From the NCBI GenBank assembly GCA_011033025.1, contig WFMF01000052.1, positions 62,001-126,000 of the forward strand: 64,000 bases of DNA, read 5' to 3'. The translations under genes were made by a program, and so were the position numbers. Below the pieces are notes generated by a model that saw nothing but the letters and a program-made list of their open reading frames with translations, was not told the DNA's origin and searched no databases. Source of the stretch: Beroe forskalii (lineage: Eukaryota; Ctenophora; Nuda; Beroida; Beroidae). Positions 43,339 through 56,010 of the stretch are shown here, piece by piece; within the stretch, counting starts at the first letter, position 1; each line of letters begins with the position of its first letter.

Positions 43339-45554
43339 GTGAGTACGGGTATGTTCTGGGGCACAGTACTGGTACATGTACTGGGGCACAGCATTGCCCC
43401 GTATTTTCATGAATAGGTAGATGATAGTCAAGAAATTGGACTGATGAGATCGATTTAACATTAAGAAGAAACATTAATGCTGGCTGACATGTTCCACTAT
43501 CAAATGCTGGTTATGAAGACATGAAAGAATTTTACAGATAAGAAGACTGGCAAGGGAAGTTACTTAGGCATTTTCTTTCGTTGATGAATACAGTGAAACG
43601 ATCAAGTTTTACAAAAAAATGAAATGATTGAAATGAACGTAAATCAGAATTTATACATCATACATGGATTTGTGAAATGTTATATTTAAGACATTTAAAA
43701 TCAAAATATCAAATTAAGTTAACACTCAATAGTTCAATAAACACAATAATTACTGTTCAAACTTGATACTACACAACGAAAACGCGGTTAAATCGATAAC
43801 AGAATACAAAATAAGTGTAACATAAAGCATCGACTTGGTGAAAGTTGTCAGAATGTTCAAAATATCATACTTAGTCCCATGATAGTTACAAACAAGCTGT
43901 AAGAAGCGTCTATTACATAGTGAGGGATGAAGTGTGGACTTATGATTTGCTTGTATAAATTGGTATCTACGATATGGTACTATTTAATATAATTTGCCAT
44001 TCTCTGTACTATTATTATATTTTTGGTACGAAAACGTTTTCATGTGGAATGTATAATACTTAAACGTATAATATAAACTTAAGGCGCACACGAATGACGC
44101 GCAGAGTACATTTGAATTGCCCCACATAGAAGTTTTGAGTTGTTCTATTTTTTATTGCAGTTTTCAATTGGTGCACTGCAAAGTAAGATGCTGGCGCGAT
44201 ACTGGCGTTGAAAGTTTCTGCACGTTAGACTCCAACTAGTCGGCACCTACTGCAATATTGTACCGCGGTACGTACCGTGGTAGTTGTCCTAACTAGTCGG
44301 CACCTACCGCGGTACGTACAATGGTAGGTGCCGACTAGTGAGGACAATTACGGTACGTACCACGGTACGCACCGTGGTAGTGACGACTAGTTGGGGATTT
44401 AGACCTCAACCAGTCAACTCAATGACTGGTTGAGAGCGCACACGTGTGTTAGTCACGTGGATATTCGCATTCGGCTGGGCACACTCTAGCTAAGAGTGCA
44501 GGGGCAAAGGTAGTTGGAAAATAAACCTTGTTATTTGTTTATTTGTTAATTGTTTTTGTTTTTCGTGAAACTTTGCATAATTTGTTAACCTATTTGATTG
44601 TGAAATATGCTTTTATTTAGTTTATACAATTATCAATTTTCTGTTCAATTAATTAGTACTTTTATTTATTCTCTTTGACTCAAAGATACAAGTACGAATG
44701 TAAACGATGGTTCTTTTAATGACAATCAATTTCGTCGTTCTACGACATCTTCAGGTCTAAGTTAGTTAATTTAATATGTGTTGCAGTTGTAAGTTTATTT
44801 CTGTTCATAGATCATCTTTTATAAGTTCTAAGAAAATAGAATATAAAGCAGAGAACAATAGCTCGTGTGACATATGGTGGTATTGAACACAAAGCTTTAT
44901 TTTAAAAACTCTCATTAAAACTCCTTTCTTCCTTTGAGTTGTTTTATTTTTATTCTACTTGGTATATTCCACTTTACTCTTTCGTCATTTGATTTTGAGA
45001 GCCTTACAAAGGAGGCCTACGATGAGCTTATCAATTATTCAAAATATGATTACTACTCTGAAGTACCTAATCAGTTGTTGAGCTCAGACCTCTATTAACT
45101 TATTTACTTTTGTGCGGATTATAGCAGGCAATACTAGTATAGTGTAAGCTGAAAAGAGTTAAATGATACGAGAAGGAGCAGCCAGAGAAAGCGATTTCTT
45201 AGCTTGATAACTTGCTCCTAAAGTCCTAAATCCTTCATTTCGCTCTGTATTCCTCAGGCTCTTAGGGACTTGACACCACTTGTTAAATTTCTACGTTCTT
45301 GCTTAATATAACGTTGTTGCAAACACTCCACGATCATGTTTACAATCGTCACATCGTGGTATTTGGTACAATAACATGGAGGCAATATCGTTGAAGTTTA
45401 CGTATTATGCTTGTATTTTATTATGTGAATTGTGAATGATGAACCATCGCTTGCTTTCACCAAGTTTCAAGTACGTACCTAGTGTATTACTGTAACAAAG
45501 TTTCACTTGGCACATTTCCATTATACTAAATACTTCAGTCACTCAGTTACTCGG
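43339..45554. other. No recognised gene
   Basis: Scanned for the missing last PDIA4 thioredoxin exon (an APWCGHC-type site) without success. Contains the palindromic element at 44232-44394 and a decamer-repeat remnant at 44190. A short open stretch near 44992-45098 has no family match. Confidence 0.4.
44232..44394. mobile_element. Small nested palindromic element
   Basis: CCAACTAGTCG (44232-44242) pairs with CGACTAGTTGG (44384-44394). Between them, CGGCACCTACCGCGGTACG, GTACCGTGGTAG and ACTAGTCGGCACC recur in both orientations, giving several overlapping palindromes. Confidence 0.75.
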
Positions 45555-45621
45555 ATGGACCGGAAATATATCTTGGTAATCACGATAGTTGCTCATGTGA
45601 CACTTGTTCTATCAGAGCCAG
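45555..45621 (+). CDS. Possible signal-peptide first exon of an unidentified gene
   Basis: ATG at 45555 opens MDRKYILVITIVAHVTL and VLSEP, a charged start followed by a hydrophobic core and a plausible cleavage zone. The exon would end at 45621 before GTAATT. No downstream exon is recognised, and Helitron-like elements begin 120 bp later. The call rests only on composition and the donor, and it could be chance. Confidence 0.3.
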
Positions 45622-45740
45622 GTAATTGTCTAAAATATTGAGTAAAATAATCAAACCTGCCCACAACGGCATAGATAGGCTAATAATAATGTAAACTGCA
45701 AAATAATAAAATATTACTTATAACTATTCAATATATCTAT

Positions 45741-46845
45741 TCAAGGTAGGAGCCTCCGCTCTCCCAGAAAATCTGACAAACTAGGAGTTGAAAAACCGCG
45801 ATTTTTTGCAGGGTGGTAGAAAAAAGGTGTCTTCGTATTGCTACATTCTTCTTTTTTGAATAAAGGCTTTAGATTTTTTGTGGTTAACGCTCAAAGTTGG
45901 AAAAAGGGTCGCGAAAAACATGATCGAGTTTTAGATTTGATTCACCAGTTGAGCGCGTTGCTATGGATACATGGGCTAGCGCAAGCAAAACTGCACGTGC
46001 ATTTTCACGAATCTGCCATTTCGTTGTTGTATATTTTGGAAACGTTTCCACTGTTGAAATTCATAATTTATACGTTCCCACTAGAATATTCGAGTTCAGT
46101 AAAAAGTTTTTGACCGAAGACTATCTTATCACCGTCGTAGGAGAAATGGTAAGAGTTGTTCCATTATGAAAATTAGCGGTAATTCTTTCAAGAAAACAAT
46201 TCGATGGTTTGCTGCGAAAATTCGACGGAATGAGGAATTCAATTATTTACTGAAGCTAGAAGTGGGTTATGAAAAGATAAAAATGCAAACAATTTTGATT
46301 TTAATGAGCTCGGATTCAAATTTGTTGCCCATCTATTCTCCTAATCTGAACTTAAGATTAAAAACATTATTTTTGAGTTCTTCTTATTTAACAGCTGTTT
46401 GTTCGAGGTTAATATGCAATCGTAAAATTTGGTCTATATTTTCATTTATTTTCAAAGCCCTTATGTGAATATTTCGTATTTCGTTACGTTGCACCCCACC
46501 CCAGTAACAAAAAATTGCATCAATGACTAACTTAGCGTAAGATATCACATTTGACAATTCCAAACTTAAAAAAAACCGCAATTGTTCATTTTATTCCAAT
46601 TTCATACGTTTCAATTGTTTTTGTCATTAATTTTCATAATTCAATATTATATTTATGAAACTTGCGTTGTGGCTCATGAATTTTGAAAATACTGCGTACT
46701 TTAATGTCCATTTTTTCAACTTTTTCAAGTCTAAGAAACCAGGGTCCTGACTAGGGGCAATTATATGCTGGCATGGTGGTGCCCTGTAGCCAGCATTGAA
46801 AGGGTCGGGTGTCCTGTGACCCAGAAGGCCCAACGGGCCTTCTAG
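45741..46845 (+). mobile_element. Helitron-like element, copy A
   Basis: Starts TCAAGGTAGGAGCCTCCGC and ends in hairpin AGAAGGCCC-AAC-GGGCCTTCT running into CTAG, followed by T. The interior has short ORFs in alternating frames that match copy B but no known protein. Non-autonomous. It is separated from copy B by 27 bp. Confidence 0.7.
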
Positions 46846-46872
46846 TCTATTATTATAATCGAGAGAGGTAGT

Positions 46873-48365
46873 TCAAGGTAGGAGCCTCCGCTTTCCATGA
46901 AAATCTGACACACTAGGAGTTGAAAACCCGCGATTTTTTGCAGGGTGGTAGGAAAAAGGATTGATTGAAGGGTCACCACTAAGGGCTTTGAAACTTTATT
47001 ACAATAATCGTATATCCATAATTGCAAAATATCAAAACAATGTGTATAAAAACTCAAAAGGTGTCGCGCAAACGTCATTAAGTTTAAAATCAATTCACCT
47101 GAACACATAAATCATGTTATTAGCATTTTTCAAATTTCGGAAAGATCATCCCACAAAATAAACCGTAGAAATCAAATGCAAATCAGTTCAAGTATATTTG
47201 GTTGAGCTACAAGTATAATATTATAAATATGATCATGGTGCGTGCGTGCGTGATAACTCGATTATAATCATAGTGGCCATTCGTCGCGTTTGTAATTTTG
47301 TAATCATTGTCTGTATCGTAGTGGCAGTCAAAAGATGTTAAAAGGTGTCTTCGTATTGCTACATTCTTCTTTTTTGCGTAAAGGCTTTAGATTTTCCGTA
47401 ATTAATGCTCAAAGTTGGAAAAAGGGTCGCGAAAAACAAGATCGAGTTTTAGATTTGATTCTCCAGTTGAGCGCGTTGCTATGGATACATGGGCTAGGGC
47501 GCGCAAAACTGCACGTGCATTTTCACGAAGAATCTGCCAATTCGTTGTTGTATATTTTGGAAACGTTTTCATTGTTAAAATTCATAATTTATACGTTCCC
47601 AATAGAATTTTCGAGTTCGGTAAAAAGTTTTTGACCGAAGACTAACTCTTATCACCGTCGTAGGAGAAATGGTAAGAGTTGTTTTATTATGAAAATTTTT
47701 GGTAATTCTTTCAAGAAAAGAAATTCGATGGTTTGCTACGAGAATTCGACGGAATGAGGAATTCAATTATTTACTGAAGCTAGAAGTGGGTTATGAACAG
47801 ATAAAAATGCAAACAATTTTGATTTCAATGAGCTCAGATTCAAATTTGTTGCCCATCTATTCTCCTAATCTGAACTTAAGTATAAAAAACATTATTCTTG
47901 AGTTCTTCTTATTTAACAGCTGTTTGTTCGAAGTTAATATGCAATCGTAAAATTTGGTCTATATTTTCATTTATTTTCAAAGCCTTTATGTGAATATTTC
48001 GTAATTTCGTTACGTTGCACCCCCACCCCCAGTAACAAAAAATTGCATCAATGACTAACTTAGTGTAAGATATCACATTTGACACTTCCAAACTTGAAGA
48101 AACCGCAATTGATCATTTTCTTCCAATTTCATACGTTTCAATTGTTTTTGTCATTAATTTTCATAATTCAATATTTATGAAACCTGCGTTGTGGCTCAAG
48201 AATTTTTAAAATACTGCGTACTTTAATGTCCATTTTTTCAACTTTTCAAGTCTAAGAAACCAGGGTCCTGACTAGGGCAATTATATGCTGGCATGGTGGT
48301 GCCCTGTAGCCAGCATTGAAAGGGTCGGGTGTCCTGTGGCCCAGAAGGCCCAACGGGCTTTCTAG
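46873..48365 (+). mobile_element. Helitron-like element, copy B, with a 385-bp internal insertion
   Basis: Same ends as copy A. After GGGTGGTAGGAAAAAGG the match breaks at about 46960 and resumes at AAAGGTGTCTTCGTATTGC near 47340. The remaining body matches copy A closely, with scattered indels. The 3' hairpin has one change (GGGCTTTCTAG). Confidence 0.7.
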
Positions 48366-48884
48366 TAATTCCATATATTTAGTAGCTATAAAATGCATTA
48401 TTTTAGAGACATTCTTGGTGTAAATTTTATCTGAAAGTTAAATTGTCTAATTAGGGATTGGGGGTCCAACCCTAATAGAGTAATAACTTGGAAAACACGA
48501 ATTTGGGATAGGAGTTGGCCAGGATGGCCTGGACGTGTACCAACATTTTGTCGGTGGTGTCGAGTCCATGGGTCCAACATTGCCCATGTGAGGCCTCGGA
48601 GCAAACATGGGGTCCAAAAATCGAAATTTTAACGGAAAGAGATAGAGCTTAGTTTTTGCTTGCATTCGATTCGTCTCGACGAGCTGATCATATTTTTAGA
48701 GTAATTGTTTGTCGAAATCGGATGAAAAATGAACAAAGCACGCGTGCCAAAGTGGCAGTTGGCCTATTTTGGACCTATAGGTAGCCAGATTGGCCGGGTT
48801 TTTTGAGATATGAGCTTTAAAATTGTTTTGCCCATCATTTAGGTCAAAATTGATCATGGGCAAACCAAATTACACGAGAATGAC

Positions 48885-50303
48885 CTTACCTTCCAAAAAG
48901 AGAAATCCCCTCGGTAGCAGATTTCAAAATCCCCTCGGTTTCAAGCTTGCTCGGAGCCAAGAGCCAATTAAGTTGCTATTAAGTACAGCCCGCCGCGCAG
49001 GCGAAAATTTTCAAGGTTTTGCACATGAATCTGCCTCTAAGATCAATTTAGTTAATAAATAATGTGATTAAAACAGCCAGCCATAAACAAAAATGTGAAA
49101 GTTTTACACCTGAGATTGTGTCTAGTATAGGATCAATTAAGTGGCATAATTCTATCAGTGCAGCTCGCCGCACCTGAATCAGCCTCTTACATCAATTTAT
49201 TTAATGTATAATGTGATTAAAACAGCCTGCCGTAGGCAAAAATTGTGAAGCTTTTACACCTGAGATTGTGTCTAGGATCAATTTAGTGACATACTTGGAT
49301 CACAACAGCCCGCCGCAGGCGAAAATTTTTAAGGTTTTGTGCGTGAATCTGCCTCTAGGATCAACAATAAATAATTGTTTACCTAAATAATTGTTTACCT
49401 GAATTTGTTTATTAATGTATAATGTGATTTAAACAGCCAGCCGTAGGCAAAAAATGTGAAAGTATTACATCTGAGATTGTGTGTAGGATCACTTTAGTAA
49501 CATTACTGAATCACAACAGCCCGCCGCAGGCGAAAATTTTGAAGGTTTTTTGCCTCAGTCTGCCTCTGAGATCAATCTGGTAATGTTTAATTTGATTACC
49601 AATCCTTTTCTTGCCAAAGGCGTTTTCTATCGATTATCTATCATTGAACTATTACAAAAGTTAAAAATGGTCAGTATTTTCCTCTTGTGTGGCAAATCGC
49701 TTTTCCCTCGCCTTACTTCCCCTCACCTTACAGTTACATCTCATCACGAATCACCGTAATTCCCCTCACCATACTTCCCCTCACATTAATTAGTTAATTC
49801 CCCTCACCATACTTCCCTCACATTAATTAGTTAATTCCCTCACCATATCTCCTCTTACGTTAATAATTACAATAATTACCCTTACTTCCCCTCATCTTAA
49901 TTACTTAAGTCCCCTCACTTTACTTACACTCAGTTAACGTTCCCTCACCTTAATTCCCATCTGCCCATCACACCATCTTCCCCTCTACTTCACTTCCCTT
50001 TGCTTCACTACCCGCTTCCCCTCACCTTATGATCACTTCCCCTCACGTCCCTTTGTATCATGTATGTTTGTCTTCCACTTACATATGCATCTTCACAGTT
50101 AAAATTAATCTACGTTGTTATTAGAACACATTAGATTTAGTTGCAAATTTAGTTGCAAATAAATACAATCGAATTTTTATTCGAGATTTCGGCACAGCAC
50201 GGATGCTGCGCGTGCGTGCATCTTGAATTGAAAATCCCCTCGGTTTTGAAAAAAATCCCCTCGGTAGCAGTGCTACTCCTGCTACCCACTTTTGGAAGGT
50301 AAG
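48885..50303. mobile_element. 1.42-kb repeat element, dimer unit A
   Basis: Bounded by CTTACCTTCCAAAA (48885-48898) and its complement TTTTGGAAGGTAAG (50290-50303). Inside are five diverged direct subrepeats of a CAGCCCGCCGCAGGCGAAAA / CTGCCTCTAAGATCAA unit, then a pyrimidine-rich CCCCTCACCATACTT region (49690-50050). Both termini carry ATCCCCTCGGTAGCAG and CCCCTCGGTTT phrases. No coding ORF beyond a 69-codon shadow. Confidence 0.8.
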
Positions 50304-50304
50304 C

Positions 50305-51715
50305 CTTACCTTCCAAAAAGAGAAATCCCCTCGGTAGCAGATTTCAAAATCCCCTCGGTTTCAAGCTTGCTCGGAGCCAAGAGCCAATTAAGTTGCTATT
50401 AAGTACAGCCCGCCGCAGGCGAAAATTTTCAAGGTTTTGCACATGAATCTGCCTCTAAGATCAATTTAGTTAATAAATAATGTGATTAAAACAGCCAGCC
50501 ATAAACAAAAATGTGAAAGTTTTACACCTGAGATTGTGTCTAGTATAGGATCAATTAAGTGGCATAATTCTATCAGTGCAGCTCGCCGCACCTGAATCTG
50601 CCTCTTACATCAATTTATTTAATGTATAATGTGATTAAAACAGCCTGCCGTAGGCAAAAATTGTGAAGCTTTTACACCTGAGATTGTGTCTAGGATCAAT
50701 TTAGTGACATACTTGGATCACAACAGCCCGCCGCAGGCGAAAATTTTTAAGGTTTTGTGCGTGAATCTGCCTCTAGGATCAACAATAAATAATTGTTTAC
50801 CTAAATAATTGTTTACCTGAATTTGTTTATTAATGTATAATGTGATTTAAACAGCCAGCCGTAGGCAAAAATGTGAAAGTATTACATCTGAGATTGTGTG
50901 TAGGATCACTTTAGTAACATTACTGAATCACAACAGCCCGCCGCAGGCGTAGGTACCTGAAGGTTTTTGCCTCAGTCTGCCTCTGAGATCAATCTGGTAA
51001 TGTTTAATTTGATTACCAATCCTTTTCTTGCCAAAGGCGTTTTCTATCGATTATCTATCATTGAACTATTACAAAAGTTAAAAATGGTCAGTATTTTCCT
51101 CTTGTGTGGCAAATCGCTTTTCCCTCGCCTTACTTCCCCTCACCTTACAGTTACATCTCATCACGAATCACCGTAATTCCCCTCACCATACTTCCCCTCA
51201 CATTAATTAGTTAATTCCCCTCACCATACTTCCCCTCACATTAATTAGTTAATTCCCCTCACCATATCTCCTCTTACGTTAATAATTACAATAATTACCC
51301 TTACTTCCCCTCATCTTAATTACTTAAGTCCCCTCACTTTACTTACACTCAGTTAACGTTCCCTCACCTTAATTCCCATCTGCCCATCACACCATCTTCC
51401 CCTCTACTTCCCTTTGCTTCACTACCCGCTTCCCCTCACCTTATGATCACTTCCCCACGTCCCTTTGTATCATGTATGTTTGTCTTCCACTTACATATGC
51501 ATCTTCACAGTTAAAATTAATCTACGTTGTTATTAGAACACATTAGATTTAGTTGCAAATTTAGTTGCAAATAAATACAATCGAATTTTTATTCGAGATT
51601 TCGGCACAGCACGGATGCTGCGCGTGCGTGCATCTTGAATTGAAAATCCCCTCGGTTTTGAAAAAAATCCCCTCGGTAGCAGTGCTACTCCTGCTACCCA
51701 CTTTTGGAAGGTAAG
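50305..51715. mobile_element. 1.41-kb repeat element, dimer unit B
   Basis: Nearly identical to unit A, in the same orientation, starting one base after it. Differences are few: short indels in the pyrimidine tract, one-base indels, and TAGGTACCTG replacing AAAATTTTG near 50950. The head-to-tail junction is TTGGAAGGTAAGCCTTACC. Confidence 0.85.
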
Positions 51716-51975
51716 CAAGTAACCAAGCCAGTGACGGTAAATAGGGAAGTGTAATACATACTGATATACTTTATTTGCCTGAGCCTTCGCTGCAATGGAC
51801 AGCTCCTCCCGCAGTTTCCTTTACGCTCGGCTAAGTGAACCGTGTGGCTGTAATATAGGATTGACATACCTAATAATACGTATCTTTGACCCTTGGTGGG
51901 AATGGAAGGGAATCGAACTCGGGATCTTTCGATCCCGAGCAAGACTTAATACCATTAAACCAACTGACCACAATG
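51716..51975 (-). mobile_element. tRNA-derived SINE, minus strand
   Basis: The head on the minus strand has an A-box-like TGGTCAGTTGGTTTAATGGT (51970-51951) and a B-box GAGTTCGATTCCC (51920-51908) separated by an anticodon-arm-like GATCGAAAGATC. The body extends to about 51725 (GCCAGTGACGG). Same family as the remnant at 13893-14325; the head resembles 16325-16392. Confidence 0.75.
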
Positions 51976-52790
51976 GAACTATGCCATGAAAATGGCAAAA
52001 TTTTCTTTTTCTTTTTGTAAATAGATTAGGTATCATTAGAAGAGAAATTGCATTCATTGATAAGACTGCCAGTTCAACCAATATGCAAGCAATAAATTAA
52101 GGAAATACAGGAAGAAGCTCTCAGTTTTGAACTTCTGTTAATATTTAAATGAACTTTTACGTTTTTACATGCTGTCCTTCCTCCTTTATAGATTTATCAA
52201 AATAATACCTATTTCCTCTAGAATTCTCATAATATCCTAGATTTCTCATAAGTTTATGGTACTAATCATGGAATAGATTAAAGGAGAGGAGGTTTATTAA
52301 GATTATGTCTTAAAATATCGTCTATTTTTCGTCCGCAAGATTCGCTTGATGAATTTAGAGAAAGCATATACTATACATAACTTTATTTAGATTATGATAT
52401 TATGAAATATGTGTTATATCTAGAAGCTTATTGTGAAGATTCTGACAATCTGTAGGATGTAAGAAATTCTCAAGTTGCTCGCTGATAAGTGAATATTTTA
52501 ACTTTACTTTCTGATTTAGATATTCAAGGATAATCTCAAATCTGCCAGAAGAATTTATTTATCATGAACTTAGGTTATTATCGAAAGAATTTCATGATCA
52601 GAAAAGGAGCTATCTTGGCTACGTAGATATCCTTATCTTAAATTATTATTATTAGCATATATCATTTTTTGTTTCCCTTTGAGATGTGTCTGAAATCGAT
52701 TTTCGTGATTATAGTCCCCTTGATAGGAACTTGGATTGCTGCGTAACTGTGTTCCCGTTAAATTGTAGTGAATACTGAACATGCTTGGCA

Positions 52791-53211
52791 TTATTTAAAT
52801 TCACTCATCATAAGAGGTTCTTTTCTAGTTCCTGCTACTCCTCTGAAATGGCTGATTTTTGTTATCAAAGAGGTAAATAAATTAATTTCAAAAGATACGC
52901 TCACCGCAGTAAAATAATCATGTAAGCGTATAATCATGCTCTCATCATGATCATCACTATCACTTAATAAATGCCATACCACGTTTTCCTGGTATCGGTA
53001 TGTTAACAGTGTCCTCTTTGACCAGGAATTCTTGTTCCAGCTTCATCGTAATCAGGGACTGTTTGCCGCACAAGAGAGTGTGGCGAATGGCGATCCTCCA
53101 GGTTAATGGTTCTCCTATCTGGCATTGGATAAAACTCCTAAATTCAACACAATAGCACAATGGGCGCAAAGACGCAAGAAAATGGAAGGGAATGAATCCA
53201 ATGGGCGACAT
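52791..53211 (-). other. Possible broken coding exon, unidentified
   Basis: From ATG 53211 an 83-codon frame reads MSPIGFIPFHF, then WRIAIRHTLLCGKQS and EEL-like charged sequence, ending GKRGMAFIK. A second minus-strand frame overlaps and continues VVWHLLSDSDDHDES and IIRLHDYFTA before GTGAGC at about 52904. The composition looks coding, and one frame change would join them. I do not recognise a family. It may be part of an unknown transposon gene or a decayed host exon. Confidence 0.3.
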
Positions 53212-54584
53212 ATCGGTAATTAATAATTATGGAATACATATAGATAGAATGGGCGCTTAGACGCTAGCTATAACGTAATAAAGTAATAAAACATACTTAC
53301 AAACCAGCAAATTTACTTCAATACTGTAGTTACCTAAATTATGAAATATAACAACTTAAAGGGGTTGGCAACTATAGAATTGACTAGCAGGAACGTGAAA
53401 ATAATTATGTTTTTATCAATTCTCACCTAGCATGTTACACAATGGAGAAAATCTCACCTCTCTATCTTAATTATTTCGCGAGTTATTGCGGTTTGAAGAT
53501 TTAAGAGCGATGACGTCACTGTGGCAGTAACATGTTATTGCGCTGCGTTACATTACTGGTAAAACGGCTGTATCGTGTTTTAGGTGCTAATTCCTTTACG
53601 ATTTAACCAGACTTTTTATTTATTTATTTGATTCCTTGAAGTTTGGATCATCTCCGTTTGTCGTAGTTTTCTCAGTCTTCAGTCATAACACATACGTTAT
53701 CTATACTTCTATATTATTCATAACTGGTGGTCAGGGGATCTGAATAGACATATTACTTACTGTGCGTGAAACCCCTTTTATATTTGCTCATCACTTCTTA
53801 GCCATGAAAATACGCTAATCAATACGAATAGGTTTTTGCGTTGATACTAAAAGGTGGAACCACCCGAAACCACCCGAAACCACCCGAATCCACCCAACCC
53901 ACCCGAAACCACCCCCGAAACCACCCAATAAAGCTCCGAAACCACCCGAAACCACCCGAAACCACCTGAAACCAGGCGAAACCACCCAACCCACCCGAAA
54001 CCAGCCAACCCACCCGAAACCAGCCAACCCACCCGAAACCACCCGAAACCACCCGAAACCACCCAAAAACATTGTTTTTACTAAAATATTTTGTGAAAAA
54101 TACGAACCCAGCCCGAACCCAGCCCGAACCCAGCCCGAAACGAGCCACAATTTTTCTAAAAGGTGGAACGACCCGAAACCACCCGAAACCACCTGAAACC
54201 ACCCAATCTACCGAAACCACCCAACCCACCCGAAACCACCCAACCCACCCGAAACCACCCAACTGACCCGAAAACACCCAACCCACCTGAATCCGAAACC
54301 ACCCAACCCATCCGACCCACCTGAACCCGAAACCATCCAACCCACCCGAAACCACCCGAAACCACCGAACCCACTTGAAGCTATCCAAAACCGCTCTGAA
54401 GACATGTTTGGGCGTGTCAGGTGGTGGTTTCGGGTGGGTTGGGTGGTTTCGGGTGGGTTGGGTGGGTTCGGTTGGGTTGGGTTGGGTGGTTTCGGATCAG
54501 GGGTAGCTGCATGACCCCTGAAATCCGGTTGGAGCGAGGGACATTTTTGGACTTCAAGATAGTGGTTGATACTTAGCTTAGATA

Positions 54585-55065
54585 AGGGAGCCGCCACACA
54601 TTACGTCACCCTTTTTCCCCATTTTTAACCCCCTCCCCTCCGTCTGTCAGCATATGTCATCATTGGCTGACCCCTCCCCTATGCTTACGTCAGCTGTGGC
54701 CAAAACCCCTCCTTTTTCAAAACAAATTTTGGTTATTTCGAATCGAAACAGACATGAAATATCAGTCTTAAATGTGTGGTGTGATTCATATTGTTAAATT
54801 CGTTTAAAACAAGCAAAATTTGCTTCTTATTGCTATAGACGAACCTCATTTAATCATAAAATATGACCTGTCACGTGAAATAGGTACTCCGAAAAACTTT
54901 GGAAATCGTACCCTACTACCCTAAGGATTTCAAAAATTTAAAATTTTTGCTGACGTCAACAAACCCCAAACCCCCTCCCTCCCCCTGCCCCTACCTGTAA
55001 GCATTTGAAAACCCCCTCCCCGTATAGTGATGACGTAATATGTGACAGCTCCTAAGATTATTTTC
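54585..55065. mobile_element. MITE-like element nested in the foldback
   Basis: GGGAGCCGCCACACATTACG near 54587 and, reversed, GGAGCTGTCACATATTACG near 55055 form inverted ends. Internal phrases AACCCCCTCCCC and CTGACGTCA also recur near both ends. No ORF. Confidence 0.6.
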
Positions 55066-55631
55066 ACGAGGGAGCCCAACTGGTCGTTTTGATAGGTATA
55101 TATCTTGAGGCCTGAAAAGGATGGCAAATTGGGCCATAAACAGGGCAAAAGAAGTTTCGGAGAGCAAAATTTAAAAAAGAGGCGTGAGATGGTACGCAAT
55201 AAATATGAATGTAGTTCATGATAGCTATCTTTAGACTATCGGATGGGTTGTCAGGTTGAATGGGTGGACTCCGTTAATTCAGTGGTTTCGGGTGGGTTAG
55301 ATATTTCAAACTTTCAGAATCCAAAAGTTTACTCAAATGTGTGACCACGGAATGGTTTCTGTATAATCAGGGCAGAAAAGAACATAATTAATAGAAGTAT
55401 AAGAAAATTTGAAAATGTAATAATAATGAAAGTTTAGAATGAACACGATGACAATACGAAACCAAACACTCTCAAACGTAATTTTCAATAAATGATCCGA
55501 ATTTGTACATAACATTTGGGCATGCCCGCGCGCGCCCTTGCCTACGAATGGCTGTCACAAAATGGCGATGTGCGCATTCGAGTATTCATACGTATTTGAT
55601 ATTGCCCGGGTTCTTTCTTTCTTTGTAAATG

Positions 55632-56010
55632 TACAGGGTGCGCCAAAAGTCTTGACCCTTTATTTTTTGATCATTCGAAAAATACATAAGATATTTCGAT
55701 TCTGTAAAAAGTTTCTTTCAATATAACCAAAGAATGGCGGATTCTGAGATTTTCAGGTTGCTGGGACGTCCCTAGCAACCACACGAGTTCCATAGCAACC
55801 GACCTAAAAATTGAAGATTTTAACGTTTCTGACATTTAGATCAAGACCACATTTTATGTTTTGATTACTCATCATACAGGATAGATATTTCGATTCTGTG
55901 AAAATTTTCAGTGATCATAACAAGTCAACGCTGAATTCTGAGATTTTCAGATTGCCATAGCTTTCATTGCAAGCACACGAGTTTCCATAGCAACCGAACA
56001 GTACAGCAAG
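55632..56010. repeat. Mariner-type terminus and a roughly 200-bp direct duplication
   Basis: TACAGGGTGCGCCAAAAGTC (55631-55650) resembles a mariner inverted terminal repeat. Downstream, GATATTTCGATTCTGT, GAATTCTGAGATTTTCAG and ACACGAGTTTCCATAGCAACC occur twice (about 55690-55800 and 55880-56000). No transposase remains. Confidence 0.55.

Noticed and set aside
44992-45098. Open stretch FESLTKEAYDEL... as a PDIA4 3' exon
   Set aside because: No match to the expected a' domain and no clear splice sites with the right phase.
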